Assembly: GCA_964344495.1 (NCBI GenBank)
Contig: CAYFNI010000011.1
Span: forward strand, 1 to 32,892
Direction of reading: 5' to 3'
Length of the DNA: 32,892 nt
DNA from: UBA6136 sp964344495
GTDB lineage: Bacteria > Pseudomonadota > Gammaproteobacteria > Methylococcales > Methylococcaceae
Below, piece by piece: positions 24,855 through 32,511 of this stretch (position 1 is its first letter; the number at the start of each line of letters is the position of its first letter). Below the pieces are notes generated by a model, which saw only the letters and a program-made list of their open reading frames with translations, did no database searches and was not told the origin of the DNA. The position numbers were made by a program, and so were the translations under genes.

Positions 24855-25202
24855 ATGGCAAACATCATTCAGCAACTTGAAACCGAGTGGATGAGCGGCA
24901 AAACCATCCCTGCCTTTGGTCCGGGCGACACCGTTGTCGTTCAGGTCAAGGTCAAGGAAGGTAACCGCGAACGTCTTCAGGCCTATGAAGGCGTCGTGAT
25001 CGCCAAGCGCAATCGGGGTTACCACTCTGCATTCACCGTCCGCAAAATCTCGCACGGCGAGGGGGTGGAGCGGGTGTTCCAGACCTATAGCCCGCAGGTT
25101 CAGGAAATTCTGGTCAAGCGCCGCGGTGATGTCCGTCGCGCCAAGCTGTATTACCTGCGCGATCGCACCGGCAAGTCCGCGCGCATCAAGGAAAAGATCT
25201 AA
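24855..25202 (+). CDS. rplS: 50S ribosomal protein L19
   Basis: L19 sits at the 30S-50S interface. The 115-residue protein shows FGPGDTVVVQVKVKEGNRERLQAYEGVVIAKRNRG (residues 21-55), FTVRKISHGEGVERVFQTYSP, and KRRGDVRRAKLYYLRDRTGKSARIKEK at the end. It is the last gene of the rpsP operon. A 10-bp stem terminator follows at 25244. Confidence 0.98.
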   Translation: MANIIQQLETEWMSGKTIPAFGPGDTVVVQVKVKEGNRERLQAYEGVVIAKRNRGYHSAFTVRKISHGEGVERVFQTYSPQVQEILVKRRGDVRRAKLYYLRDRTGKSARIKEKI

Positions 25203-25243
25203 GCCTCGGCGCGCTTACGGCGTCTGTGGTGAGACACACCTTC

Positions 25244-25273
25244 AAAGGGCAGCTGCGGCTGCCCTTTCTCGTT
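25244..25273 (+). terminator. Intrinsic terminator after rplS
   Basis: AAAGGGCAGC (25244-25253) pairs perfectly with GCTGCCCTTT (25258-25267) around a TGCG loop. It is followed by CTCGTT, a T-poor tail, but the A/T base of the stem supports termination. It closes the rpsP-rimM-trmD-rplS operon just before ogt. Confidence 0.75.
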
Positions 25274-25283
25274 GAATGACGCC

Positions 25284-25793
25284 ATGATCGATTCAGGCAC
25301 TGCACCGCGGGACCGTCCCATCGAGCAGACCTGCTTTCGCATGCCGTTTGCCTGGGTCAAGTGTTACGCCACCCACGATGCGGTGGTCGGCCTCGACATG
25401 CTGCCGCTTGCCCTCGACGAGGTTGAATCGGCTGCGCTAGCGCACCCCCTGTTGATGCGTGTTCGAGAACAGTGCGAGCGCTATCTGGAGGCCGCCACAC
25501 CCTTTTCATTGCCGCTCCAATTATCCGGCACGGCTTACCAAGAACGGATCTGGGCCGCGTTGCAGGGTATCGCGCCCGGACAGACCCGCAGTTACGCTCG
25601 CCTGGCGCACGAGCAGGGCGGCTCTCCCCGATCCGTCGCCGGCGCCTGCAGGGCCAATCCGGTTGCGCTGATCATACCCTGTCATCGGGTGGTGGCCACC
25701 CGAGGGCTGGGAGGTTACAGCGGTGAAAGCGAAGGACCGATGCTGGACATCAAACGCTGGCTGCTGGCGCATGAAGGTGCATGTGGTCACTGA
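25284..25793 (+). CDS. ogt: Methylated-DNA--protein-cysteine methyltransferase
   Basis: This suicide enzyme moves the alkyl group from O6-alkylguanine to its own cysteine. The 169-residue product has an N-terminal ribonuclease-H-like part. The C-terminal DNA-binding domain carries PGQTRSYARLA, SPRSVAGACRANPVA and the active site IPCHRVVA, with C133 as acceptor, then GGYSGE and LDIKRWLLAHE. There is no Ada-type zinc domain. ATG 25284 is chosen because an in-frame TTG at 25272 lies only 12 bases upstream and has no better signal. It overlaps xerD by 23 bases. Whether it is named ogt or mgmt cannot be decided from sequence. Confidence 0.93.
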   Translation: MIDSGTAPRDRPIEQTCFRMPFAWVKCYATHDAVVGLDMLPLALDEVESAALAHPLLMRVREQCERYLEAATPFSLPLQLSGTAYQERIWAALQGIAPGQTRSYARLAHEQGGSPRSVAGACRANPVALIIPCHRVVATRGLGGYSGESEGPMLDIKRWLLAHEGACGH

Positions 25794-26685
25794 ATCCGAC
25801 CAGAGGCTGCTCACACGATTCATCGATGCGCTGTGGCTGGAGGAAGGGCTCAGCGACAACACGCGCTCCGCCTATCGCACCGATCTCCTGCAATTTCTGG
25901 ACTGGGCGAGCCGGGAGCGGGGCCGGACCGTTCAGCAACTGGAGGCAACGGATGTCGAGGCCTATCTGGCGAGCCAGTATGGCAAGGCTGCCAGCAGTCG
26001 CAGCCTGGCGCGGCGGGTCTCGAGCCTGAGAAAGTTTTTTCGCCACTGGGTGCGTGAAGGGTTGCTGGCAGACGATCCGACCCTCAGGATCAGCCCGCCG
26101 CGTATCGGACGTCCCCTGCCGGCCACGCTGAGTGAGGCGGATGTAGAGGCCCTGTTGCAAGCGCCCCGAAGCGAGGAGCTACTGGGGTGCCGTGACCGGG
26201 CCATGCTCGAACTGCTGTATGCCACCGGGCTGCGCGTGAGTGAGCTCGTGAACCTGCAACTGAACCAGCTCAACCTGCGGCAGGGTATTGTGCGGGTGGT
26301 TGGCAAAGGCAACAAGGACCGGCTGGTGCCGCTGGGCGAATTCGCAGAAGGCTGGCTGAACCGCTACATGAACACGGCCAGAGGTCAGCTGCTGGGGGTC
26401 CGGCAAAGCCAGGACCTGTTCGTCACGGCGCGCGGTGTTGCCATGACACGGCAGGCATTTTGGTACATCATCAAACGGTATGCGCGAGATGCCGGTATCC
26501 AGAAGCCCCTGTCGCCACATACCCTGCGCCATGCGTTCGCCACCCATTTGCTGAATCATGGCGCCGATCTGCGCGTGGTGCAGTTATTGCTGGGACATAG
26601 CGACTTGTCGAGCACACAGATTTATACTCACGTAGCACAGGAAAGACTCAAGGATTTGCACAGCCGTTGCCATCCCCGCGCCTAG
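25771..26685 (+). CDS. xerD: Site-specific tyrosine recombinase XerD
   Basis: XerD with XerC resolves chromosome dimers at dif. The 304-residue protein has the N-terminal core-binding domain (FIDALWLEEGLSDNTRSAYRTDL, residues 18-40) and a catalytic domain. All six catalytic residues can be placed: R155 (ATGLRVSEL), K179 (VGKGNKDR), H250 and R253 (SPHTLRHAFATHLL), H276 (LLGHSDLSSTQIYTHV) and Y285. It is closer to E. coli XerD than to XerC in LLNHGADLRVVQ and HPRA. The ATG 25771 is used. It overlaps ogt and is cotranscribed toward lpxA 30 bases on. It is a chromosomal housekeeping recombinase, not a mobile element. Confidence 0.95.
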   Translation: MKVHVVTESDQRLLTRFIDALWLEEGLSDNTRSAYRTDLLQFLDWASRERGRTVQQLEATDVEAYLASQYGKAASSRSLARRVSSLRKFFRHWVREGLLADDPTLRISPPRIGRPLPATLSEADVEALLQAPRSEELLGCRDRAMLELLYATGLRVSELVNLQLNQLNLRQGIVRVVGKGNKDRLVPLGEFAEGWLNRYMNTARGQLLGVRQSQDLFVTARGVAMTRQAFWYIIKRYARDAGIQKPLSPHTLRHAFATHLLNHGADLRVVQLLLGHSDLSSTQIYTHVAQERLKDLHSRCHPRA

Positions 26686-26715
26686 GAACCCCCCCAGATT
26701 TACCCGGTCCAGCCC

Positions 26716-27495
26716 ATGATCCACCCCACCGCCTATATTTCACCCGATGTCGAATTGGGCACGGACGTGTCAGTCGGCCCGTTTGCCGTCATTGAAGGTC
26801 CTGGTCGGATCGGCGATGGGTGCGTCATCGAAGCGCAGGCCGTAATTCGTCCACATGTCCGCATGGGGCGCGATAACCGCGTTCACCCCCATGCCGTGCT
26901 GGGAGGCTTGCCTCAGGACCTGGGATTCAAGCCGGACACGGAGACCTTTCTGGAGATCGGCGACCACAACACGTTTCGGGAAGGGGTGACGATCAGTCGG
27001 GCGACCGTGGTCGGCGAGGCGACGCGCATTGGCTCCGGCAACTACCTGATGAACAACACGCATGTCGGCCACGACTGCCGGCTGGGCGATCACAACATTC
27101 TGGCCAGTGGCGCCACGCTGGGCGGTCATGTCGCCGTGGGCGATCGCGTGTTCTTCGGCGGTGGCGTGATGGTTCACCAATTCTGCCGGATCGGCAGCTT
27201 TGCCATCCTGCAAGGTTTGGCCGGCATCAACAAGGATGTCCTGCCATACACGCTGGTCGGTGGCCGGCCGGGCAAGCATTACCGGCTCAATCTGGTCGGA
27301 CTGCGGCGGGCCGGGATTGATGGCGAGCGGCTGAGGGCGGTATCCGCGGCATTTCGTTGCCTGCGCGCCCGGCAGGATCTGGGCGGTCTGCCCGACACCG
27401 CAGAACTGGCCTATCTGCGTGCCTGGGTGGCCGAGCGTTCGCGCCGGGGTGGATGGCTGGGCTTCATGGAAGTCCGTGGCCGGGATGATGATTAA
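26716..27495 (+). CDS. lpxA: Acyl-ACP--UDP-sugar O/N-acyltransferase LpxA
   Basis: LpxA puts the first 3-hydroxyacyl chain on the UDP-sugar, starting lipid A synthesis. The 259-residue left-handed beta-helix shows hexapeptide repeats, the catalytic H119 (NTHVGHDC, E. coli H125), VHQFC with H154 (E. coli H160), and the C-terminal helical part (NLVGLRRAGIDGERL). By my hand alignment, E. coli H99 is replaced by Ser94 (VTISRAT) and K76 by Gly70 (PQDLGF), while the chain-length residue G173 is conserved as G167. The next two genes make UDP-GlcNAc3N, so its acceptor is probably the 3-amino sugar, forming an amide bond. That is inferred from context and from A. ferrooxidans LpxA. Confidence 0.95.
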   Translation: MIHPTAYISPDVELGTDVSVGPFAVIEGPGRIGDGCVIEAQAVIRPHVRMGRDNRVHPHAVLGGLPQDLGFKPDTETFLEIGDHNTFREGVTISRATVVGEATRIGSGNYLMNNTHVGHDCRLGDHNILASGATLGGHVAVGDRVFFGGGVMVHQFCRIGSFAILQGLAGINKDVLPYTLVGGRPGKHYRLNLVGLRRAGIDGERLRAVSAAFRCLRARQDLGGLPDTAELAYLRAWVAERSRRGGWLGFMEVRGRDDD

Positions 27496-27528
27496 GGACT
27501 GCCCAGAGTGCGGCAGGAGGAACAGGAC

Positions 27529-28467
27529 GTGAAGCAGATTCAGTGTGCGGTGGTCGGAACCGGGTATCTCGGTCGCTTCCACGCCGAAAAATATGCGGCC
27601 CTGCCGGACTGTGAACTGGTTGCCGTGGTCGACACGAATCCGGAGGCAGCGCAGGCGGTAGCGGAGAAGAACGGTACGCGGGCGTTGACCGATTACAAGG
27701 CGCTGCTGGGCAAGGTCGATGCCGTCAGCATCGTCGTCCCGACCAGTCTGCATTTCACGGTGGCGCGTGATTTTCTTGCGGCCGGCGCACATGTGCTGGT
27801 GGAAAAGCCGATCACGGTGACGCTTGAAGAGGCGGACGCACTGATCGAATTGGCCCAGCGCCACGACAGGCGCCTGATGGTCGGCCATCTGGAGCGCTTC
27901 AACGCCGCCCTGCTGGGGCTGGATCTGGTGCATGAAAAGCCGCTGTTCATCGAGTCACACCGGCTGGCACCGTTCAATCCGCGGGCCAACGATGTCAGCG
28001 TGGTGCTGGACCTCATGATCCACGACATCGACATCATTCTCGATCTCGTCGACTCCGAAGTCGAACGCATTGATGCCAAGGGTGTCACGGTGCTGACTTC
28101 CGACACCGACATCGCCAATGCGCGCCTCACTTTCCGCAATGGCTGCGTCGCCAATGTCACGGCCAGCCGGGCCAGCCTCAAGGTCGAGCGCAAGATGCGC
28201 ATGTTCATGCCCAACCGGTACCTGTCGGTGGATTTCCAGAACCGGATCCTGGCCCAGTACCGCAAGGGCGAACGGGAGATGTTCCCAGGCGTGCCCGAGA
28301 TCCTCAGCGAGGAGTCGGTGTTTGAAAACGGCGACGCGCTGATGGCGGAAATCAAGCACTTCATCGCCTGCATTCAGGAGGGACGGGAGCCGCTGGTATC
28401 CGGCCTTGCCGGACGGCGTGCCCTGGCGACGGCCACCGAAATCACTCGGCTCTTGAAAGCCGGCTAA
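27529..28467 (+). CDS. gnnA: GnnA-type UDP-GlcNAc 3-dehydrogenase (Gfo/Idh/MocA family)
   Basis: GnnA oxidises the 3-OH of UDP-GlcNAc to a ketone with NAD, the first step to UDP-GlcNAc3N. The 312-residue protein starts with a Rossmann motif VVGTGYLG (residues 8-15). It carries VVDTNPEAAQ and the family's EKP motif (E92-K93-P94). A C-terminal beta-rich dehydrogenase domain follows, with MVGHLERFN, LDLMIHDIDIILDL and the ISEESVFENGD-like region. GTG 27529 is chosen over GTG 27508 because AGGAGG (27515-27520) lies eight bases before it. It sits between lpxA and gnnB. The family alone would allow other sugar dehydrogenases; the linkage to lpxA, gnnB and lpxB supports this assignment. Confidence 0.85.
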   Translation: MKQIQCAVVGTGYLGRFHAEKYAALPDCELVAVVDTNPEAAQAVAEKNGTRALTDYKALLGKVDAVSIVVPTSLHFTVARDFLAAGAHVLVEKPITVTLEEADALIELAQRHDRRLMVGHLERFNAALLGLDLVHEKPLFIESHRLAPFNPRANDVSVVLDLMIHDIDIILDLVDSEVERIDAKGVTVLTSDTDIANARLTFRNGCVANVTASRASLKVERKMRMFMPNRYLSVDFQNRILAQYRKGEREMFPGVPEILSEESVFENGDALMAEIKHFIACIQEGREPLVSGLAGRRALATATEITRLLKAG

Positions 28468-28489
28468 CTACAGCAGAGAGCACTTCGAC

Positions 28490-29587
28490 ATGATTCCTAT
28501 GGTTGACCTGAAAATCCAGTATCAGCAGCTCAAGGCCGAGATCGATCAGGCTCTGGCGGACGTGCTGGACAGCTGTGCCTTCATTCTCGGGCCGAACGTC
28601 AAGGCCTTCGAGGAGGAAGCCGCGGCCTATCTCGGTGTCAGGCACGCCGTCGGGTGTGCGTCCGGGACCGATGCCCTGCATCTTGCCCTGTTGGCAGCCG
28701 GTGTCGGTCCGGGTGATGAGGTCATCACCTCCCCGTTCACTTTTATCGCGACCGCCGAAGCCATTCGCTATGTCGGCGCCACGCCGGTTTATGTCGATAT
28801 CGATCCGCAAACCTTCAACATCACGCCGGCGGCGGTCGAAGCCGCCATCACTGACAAAACCCGGGCGGTCATGCCAGTGCATCTCTTCGGACAGCCGGTC
28901 GATCTGAATCGTCTGGCCGCACTGTGTGAACAGCGCGGGCTGCTGCTGATCGAGGACTGTGCCCAGTCCTTCGGGGCCAGTGTCGGTGGTCGCCAGACGG
29001 GCAGCTTTGGCCTCAGCGCCGGATTCAGCTTCTTCCCGAGCAAAAACCTGGGCTGCTATGGGGACGGCGGACTTGTGGTGACGTCCTCGGATGCCGTGGC
29101 CGATACGCTGCGCATGTTGCGCAATCATGGCTCCCGGGTGCGCTATTACCATGACGTGATCGGCTACAACAGCCGGCTTGACGAAATGCAAGCGGCCATT
29201 TTGCGCGTCAAGTTGCGCCATCTGGATGCCTTCAATCAGGGGCGTCGCCGCGTGGCGCAGCTGTATTCGACCTTGCTGGCAGATCTGCCGGTGGTGACGC
29301 CGCATGAGGATGCGGTAGGCGTGCATGTCTATCACCAGTACACGGTGCTGAGTGATGAGCGTGAGCACCTCATGACCGCCTTGCAGAAGGAGGGCATCTC
29401 CTCGGCGATCTACTATCCGGTGCCCCTGCATCAGCAGCAGGCCTTCGCCGATACCTGTGCCGGGGTTTCGCTGCCGGTTGCGGAATCCGTGGCCGCGCGC
29501 TGTTTCTCGCTGCCGATTTATCCGGAATTGCCGGAAGACGACATCCGCCGCATTGCCGACGTCATCCGCAGGGCGCTGCATGGCTGA
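28490..29587 (+). CDS. gnnB: GnnB-type UDP-3-keto-GlcNAc aminotransferase (DegT/DnrJ/EryC1 family)
   Basis: GnnB transfers an amino group from glutamate to the 3-keto sugar, giving UDP-GlcNAc3N for LpxA. The 365-residue PLP enzyme shows GTDALHLAL (residues 59-67), TSPFTFIATAEAI, D156 in LLLIEDCAQSFGA (contacts the PLP ring nitrogen), and the PLP lysine K185 in FFPSKNLGCYGDGG. YNSRLDEMQAAILRVKL and GISSAIYYPVPLH are also conserved. Length and motifs match sugar aminotransferases. Its stop overlaps the lpxB start by eight bases, so the two are coupled. The sugar position acted on is inferred from the lpxA-gnnA-gnnB-lpxB order, not from the family alone. Confidence 0.86.
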   Translation: MIPMVDLKIQYQQLKAEIDQALADVLDSCAFILGPNVKAFEEEAAAYLGVRHAVGCASGTDALHLALLAAGVGPGDEVITSPFTFIATAEAIRYVGATPVYVDIDPQTFNITPAAVEAAITDKTRAVMPVHLFGQPVDLNRLAALCEQRGLLLIEDCAQSFGASVGGRQTGSFGLSAGFSFFPSKNLGCYGDGGLVVTSSDAVADTLRMLRNHGSRVRYYHDVIGYNSRLDEMQAAILRVKLRHLDAFNQGRRRVAQLYSTLLADLPVVTPHEDAVGVHVYHQYTVLSDEREHLMTALQKEGISSAIYYPVPLHQQQAFADTCAGVSLPVAESVAARCFSLPIYPELPEDDIRRIADVIRRALHG

Positions 29588-30773
29588 GTCCGGTCCGCTG
29601 GTCATGCTGTCGGCCGGGGAAGCCTCCGGCGACCGGCACGCGGCGGCCCTGTTTCGCGAACTTCAGCAGCTGATCCCAGGCGTACGGGGAATCGGCATGG
29701 GCGCTGCCGCGATGCGTGAAGCCGGCATCGAGCTCTGTGTCGACTCGTCTGGCATCGGCGTCATCGGCCTGGCCGAGATCCTCAGGCATTACGGCGAAAT
29801 CCGCGCGGCACTCTCGCTGATGCAGCGTATCGCCTGCGAGCGCAAGCCCGATCTGCTCATCTGCGTCGACTACAAGGAATTCAACTTCCGGTTGGCGAAA
29901 GCGGCCAAAGCCTGCGGCATCAAGGTCCTGTTTTATGTCAGTCCGCAGGTCTGGGCCTGGCGTCCGGGGCGGGTCGAAAAGTATGGCCGCATCATCGACC
30001 ACATGGCTGTCATCTTCCCGTTTGAATTGCCCTATTACGAGGCCTATGGTGTGCCGGCCACCTATGTGGGGCATCCTCTGGCCGGCAAGGTCAACCCGAC
30101 CCAGTCGCGCGCATCGGTGCTCCAGAGCCTCGCACTCAATGAGGCGGCGCCGATCATCGGCCTGTTGCCGGGGAGTCGGAGCAATGAAATCCGCCGTTTG
30201 CTGCCGGTGACGCTGGCCGCGGCTGCGCGGTTGCAACAGCGGTTCCCGGATGCCCAGTTTCTGCTGTTTCAGGCAGCTTCGGTGCCGGATGCTGCCATTG
30301 AGCCGGCACTGGCAGACGCTGGGTTACAGGTCACCGTCATCCGGGGGCAGAACTACGACGCGCTGCACTGTTGCGATGCCGTGATCACGGTATCGGGCAC
30401 GGCAACGCTTGAGGTGGCGTTGCTCGGGGTGCCGATGGCGATCGTCTACCGCCTGTCGGCTTTGAGCTACTGGCTGGGACGCCTGCTGGTCAAGGTGCCC
30501 TACATCGGCCTGCCCAACATTCTGGCCGGTACCGGTGTGGTGCGGGAGTTCATCCAGGCCGATGCCCGGGCCGAGACCATCGCGGACGAGATCGCCCGCC
30601 TTCTGACCGACTCGGCCTATGCCGATCAGGTGCGTGCGCAGTTGGCCACGATCCGGCAGACTTTGGGCGACCGGGACGGATCGCTGGAGCTGGCGCGGCT
30701 GGCGGCCGAAATGCTGGGGGTGGCTGTCCCGCCGGCGCCAGCCGCACCGGAGACGGACGAGGGCAGGGCATGA
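29580..30773 (+). CDS. lpxB: Lipid-A-disaccharide synthase
   Basis: LpxB (family GT19) joins UDP-2,3-diacyl-sugar to lipid X, forming the beta-1,6 disaccharide at the inner-membrane surface. The 397-residue protein has MLSAGEASGDRHAA at residues 9-22, GIGVIGLAEIL, VSPQVWAWRPGRVEK (about 121-135), YVGHPLAGKV, LLPGSRSNEIRRLLP (about 196-210), SGTATLEVALLGVPMAIVYR and YIGLPNILAG. ATG 29580 is chosen over the longer frame because it overlaps the gnnB stop and gives the family start. Its stop overlaps the next gene by four bases (ATGA). In this cluster it would accept 3-amide-linked substrates. Confidence 0.96.
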   Translation: MAESGPLVMLSAGEASGDRHAAALFRELQQLIPGVRGIGMGAAAMREAGIELCVDSSGIGVIGLAEILRHYGEIRAALSLMQRIACERKPDLLICVDYKEFNFRLAKAAKACGIKVLFYVSPQVWAWRPGRVEKYGRIIDHMAVIFPFELPYYEAYGVPATYVGHPLAGKVNPTQSRASVLQSLALNEAAPIIGLLPGSRSNEIRRLLPVTLAAAARLQQRFPDAQFLLFQAASVPDAAIEPALADAGLQVTVIRGQNYDALHCCDAVITVSGTATLEVALLGVPMAIVYRLSALSYWLGRLLVKVPYIGLPNILAGTGVVREFIQADARAETIADEIARLLTDSAYADQVRAQLATIRQTLGDRDGSLELARLAAEMLGVAVPPAPAAPETDEGRA

Positions 30774-31261
30774 GCCGCGCATTCGTCAAAGAGAGCGATG
30801 ATGCGGTCGATGTCGGGCCCGTCCGCCCGCACAGCCCCCATACCAATTACGTAACGCCCCGCGGACACCAGTTGCTGCAGCAGAAGGTACAGGACCTGGC
30901 GCGTGCGCGGAGCGCAATCATCGGTCGCGATGATCTGGCCAGTGTCCAGAGGCGCCGTGAGCTGGAACGTGATCTGCTGTACTACAACGAGCGCCTCCAG
31001 CGGGCGGTGCCGGTCGATCCGGCCCTGCAGCCGCTCGACAAGGTCCATTTCGGCGCCGCGGTAACGGTGGAAGATGCCGAGGGTCTGCAGCACGAATTCA
31101 TTCTGGTCGGCGAAGACGAGGCCGATGCTGCGCAGGGGCGGATCAGCTGGGTGTCACCCTTGGCCAAGGCGCTGATCAATGCCCGGGTCGGCGATGTGGT
31201 CAGCTGGCGTCGCCCGGTGGGCGACATGGAGTTGGAAGTTCTCGCCATTCGCAGGGCCTGA
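30770..31261 (+). CDS. GreA/GreB-family elongation factor homologue with a shortened, tip-less coiled coil
   Basis: The C-terminal half (VHFGAAVTVEDAEG, FILVGEDEADAAQGRISWVSPLAKALINARVGDVV) is a clear Gre-type FKBP-like domain that binds the RNA polymerase secondary-channel rim. The N-terminal part resembles the Gre hairpin (TPRGHQLLQQKVQDL ... RRELERDLLYYNERLQ) but is about 15 residues shorter than in E. coli GreB between matching ends. It lacks the GDRSENA-type acidic tip that places the catalytic Mg. Only a DD pair (IGRDDLAS) is near the turn. About 27 residues are added at the N terminus (MSRAFVKESDD). The length is 163. It probably binds RNA polymerase but may regulate rather than cleave; this is inference. 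It overlaps lpxB by ATGA. Confidence 0.8.
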   Translation: MSRAFVKESDDAVDVGPVRPHSPHTNYVTPRGHQLLQQKVQDLARARSAIIGRDDLASVQRRRELERDLLYYNERLQRAVPVDPALQPLDKVHFGAAVTVEDAEGLQHEFILVGEDEADAAQGRISWVSPLAKALINARVGDVVSWRRPVGDMELEVLAIRRA

Positions 31262-31263
31262 GC

Positions 31264-32001
31264 ATGGCCGACAAAGGGTCTCCCGAAGTCGCTCTGCGCC
31301 ACAGCGCCCGCGCCCGCCGGCTGCGACTGGTGGTCAAGCCGACCGGCGTGGAAGTGGTACTGCCGCCTGGAGTTTCCGAAGCAGACGGGCTGCGTTTTTT
31401 TCGTCAGCACCAGGATTGGGCGGCCCGCAAGCTGTTTGAGTTGCAGGGGCGTGTCCGGCAACGGATGGCACCGGTGGATGAACCGGCGCTGGGGGTGGCA
31501 AGCAGCATCCCTTTTCAGGGGTGCGACGTGCCGTTGATCGTACATCACACTCCGGCGGGGCGACTTAGAGTGCTGCGCGAGAATGAGACGGGTCCCTTTG
31601 AGATCTGGGTGGGCGCCGAATCTCCGCTGGAACAGTGCCAACAAATTCATGCGGCGCTGTTTGCCTGGGTCAAGCGTTGGATGCGGACTGAAGCGGCACG
31701 CATGGCCTTGGTGCATGGCGAAGCCTTGGGGCTGTTGCCGCGCGACATCCGTATCAAGCAGATGAGGTCTCGCTGGGGCAGTTGCGGTGTCCGCAACGAC
31801 ATCCAGCTGAACTGGGTGCTGGCGTTTGCGCCACCCGCAGTGCTCGAATATGTCGTGGTACATGAAATCTGCCATATTCGGCACCGCGATCATTCGGCCC
31901 AGTTCTGGGCCCTGGTCACCCGGATGTTGCCGGACTGGCAGCGGGAGCGGCAGTGGCTCAAGCAGAACGGTGGCGCCTTGCTGCGGCGGTTTGCGCCATG
32001 A
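31264..32001 (+). CDS. YgjP/SprT-like zinc metallopeptidase family protein (DUF45)
   Basis: The 245-residue protein has the zinc motif H200-E201-I-C-H204 with a further ligand H210 (HIRHRDHSAQFW), after the RSRWGSC block (residues 168-174) and NWVLAFAP that typify YgjP-like M48-type proteins. The N-terminal part (RRLRLVVKPTGVEVVLPPGVSEAD) is the family's beta-rich lead. There is no signal peptide or membrane helix, so it is cytosolic. Substrates of this family are largely unknown. It starts two bases after the Gre-like stop and overlaps the following gene by four bases, so it is part of the same transcription unit. Confidence 0.85.
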   Translation: MADKGSPEVALRHSARARRLRLVVKPTGVEVVLPPGVSEADGLRFFRQHQDWAARKLFELQGRVRQRMAPVDEPALGVASSIPFQGCDVPLIVHHTPAGRLRVLRENETGPFEIWVGAESPLEQCQQIHAALFAWVKRWMRTEAARMALVHGEALGLLPRDIRIKQMRSRWGSCGVRNDIQLNWVLAFAPPAVLEYVVVHEICHIRHRDHSAQFWALVTRMLPDWQRERQWLKQNGGALLRRFAP

Positions 32002-32498
32002 ACTGGCTCAGGCGGGTTGGGCGGGAACTGCGCGGGTGGCTGCTGGTGCTGCTGGGGATTTTTCTGCTGCAGGCGTTCTTGAGCCGCAGTCCGCTGAATG
32101 GGGTAGAGGCGCCGCATCTGCAGGGCGTCACCGTCAATGGCCCTGTTTTCACGGGTCTGGATGCCCTGCCCAAGCCGGCGCTGGTCTACTTTTGGGCGAG
32201 CTGGTGCGGGGTCTGCAAGCTGATGCAGGGTACCGTGTCTGAACTGGCGCATGAGGTGCCGCTGATCACGGTGGCCACGCAATCCGGTGACCGGTCAGTG
32301 GTCGCGGAGTACATGAAGGTGAAGGGGGTCGAGGTGCCGACGCTGCTCGACGAAAGCGGAGCACTGGCTGAGCGCTATGGGGTTCGGGGCGTGCCGTCTT
32401 TTTTCATCCTCGACCGCGAGGGCCGCATCGCCTTTTCGCTGACGGGGCTGAGCTCGGGAATCGGATTGCGCCTGCGTCTCTGGTGGGCCGCACGCTGA
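31998..32498 (+). CDS. Membrane-anchored thioredoxin-fold protein (TlpA/ScsD-like)
   Basis: The 166-residue protein has one N-terminal membrane anchor (about residues 13-28), then a periplasmic thioredoxin domain with the active site WASWCGVCK (C70-G-V-C73) and a cis-proline loop (VRGVPSFFILDREGRIAF). This is the layout of TlpA/ResA/ScsD-type oxidoreductases that act on periplasmic thiols. It resembles the membrane-anchored DsbE-like group, but the CGVC pair is nearer ScsD. The ATG 31998 overlaps the YgjP-like stop (ATGA). Its electron donor and substrate are not shown. A link to dsbC elsewhere in the window is only thematic. Confidence 0.85.
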   Translation: MNWLRRVGRELRGWLLVLLGIFLLQAFLSRSPLNGVEAPHLQGVTVNGPVFTGLDALPKPALVYFWASWCGVCKLMQGTVSELAHEVPLITVATQSGDRSVVAEYMKVKGVEVPTLLDESGALAERYGVRGVPSFFILDREGRIAFSLTGLSSGIGLRLRLWWAAR

Positions 32499-32511
32499 GC
32501 CCGGTCAGGAC

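Noticed and set aside
25771..26685. Tyrosine recombinase as a sign of an integrated element
   Set aside because: It matches chromosomal XerD along its length, and no attachment sites or phage genes are near.
26770..27933. 387-residue minus-strand ORF across lpxA and gnnA
   Set aside because: It is antisense to two well-supported genes and crosses their junction, so it is a frame shadow.
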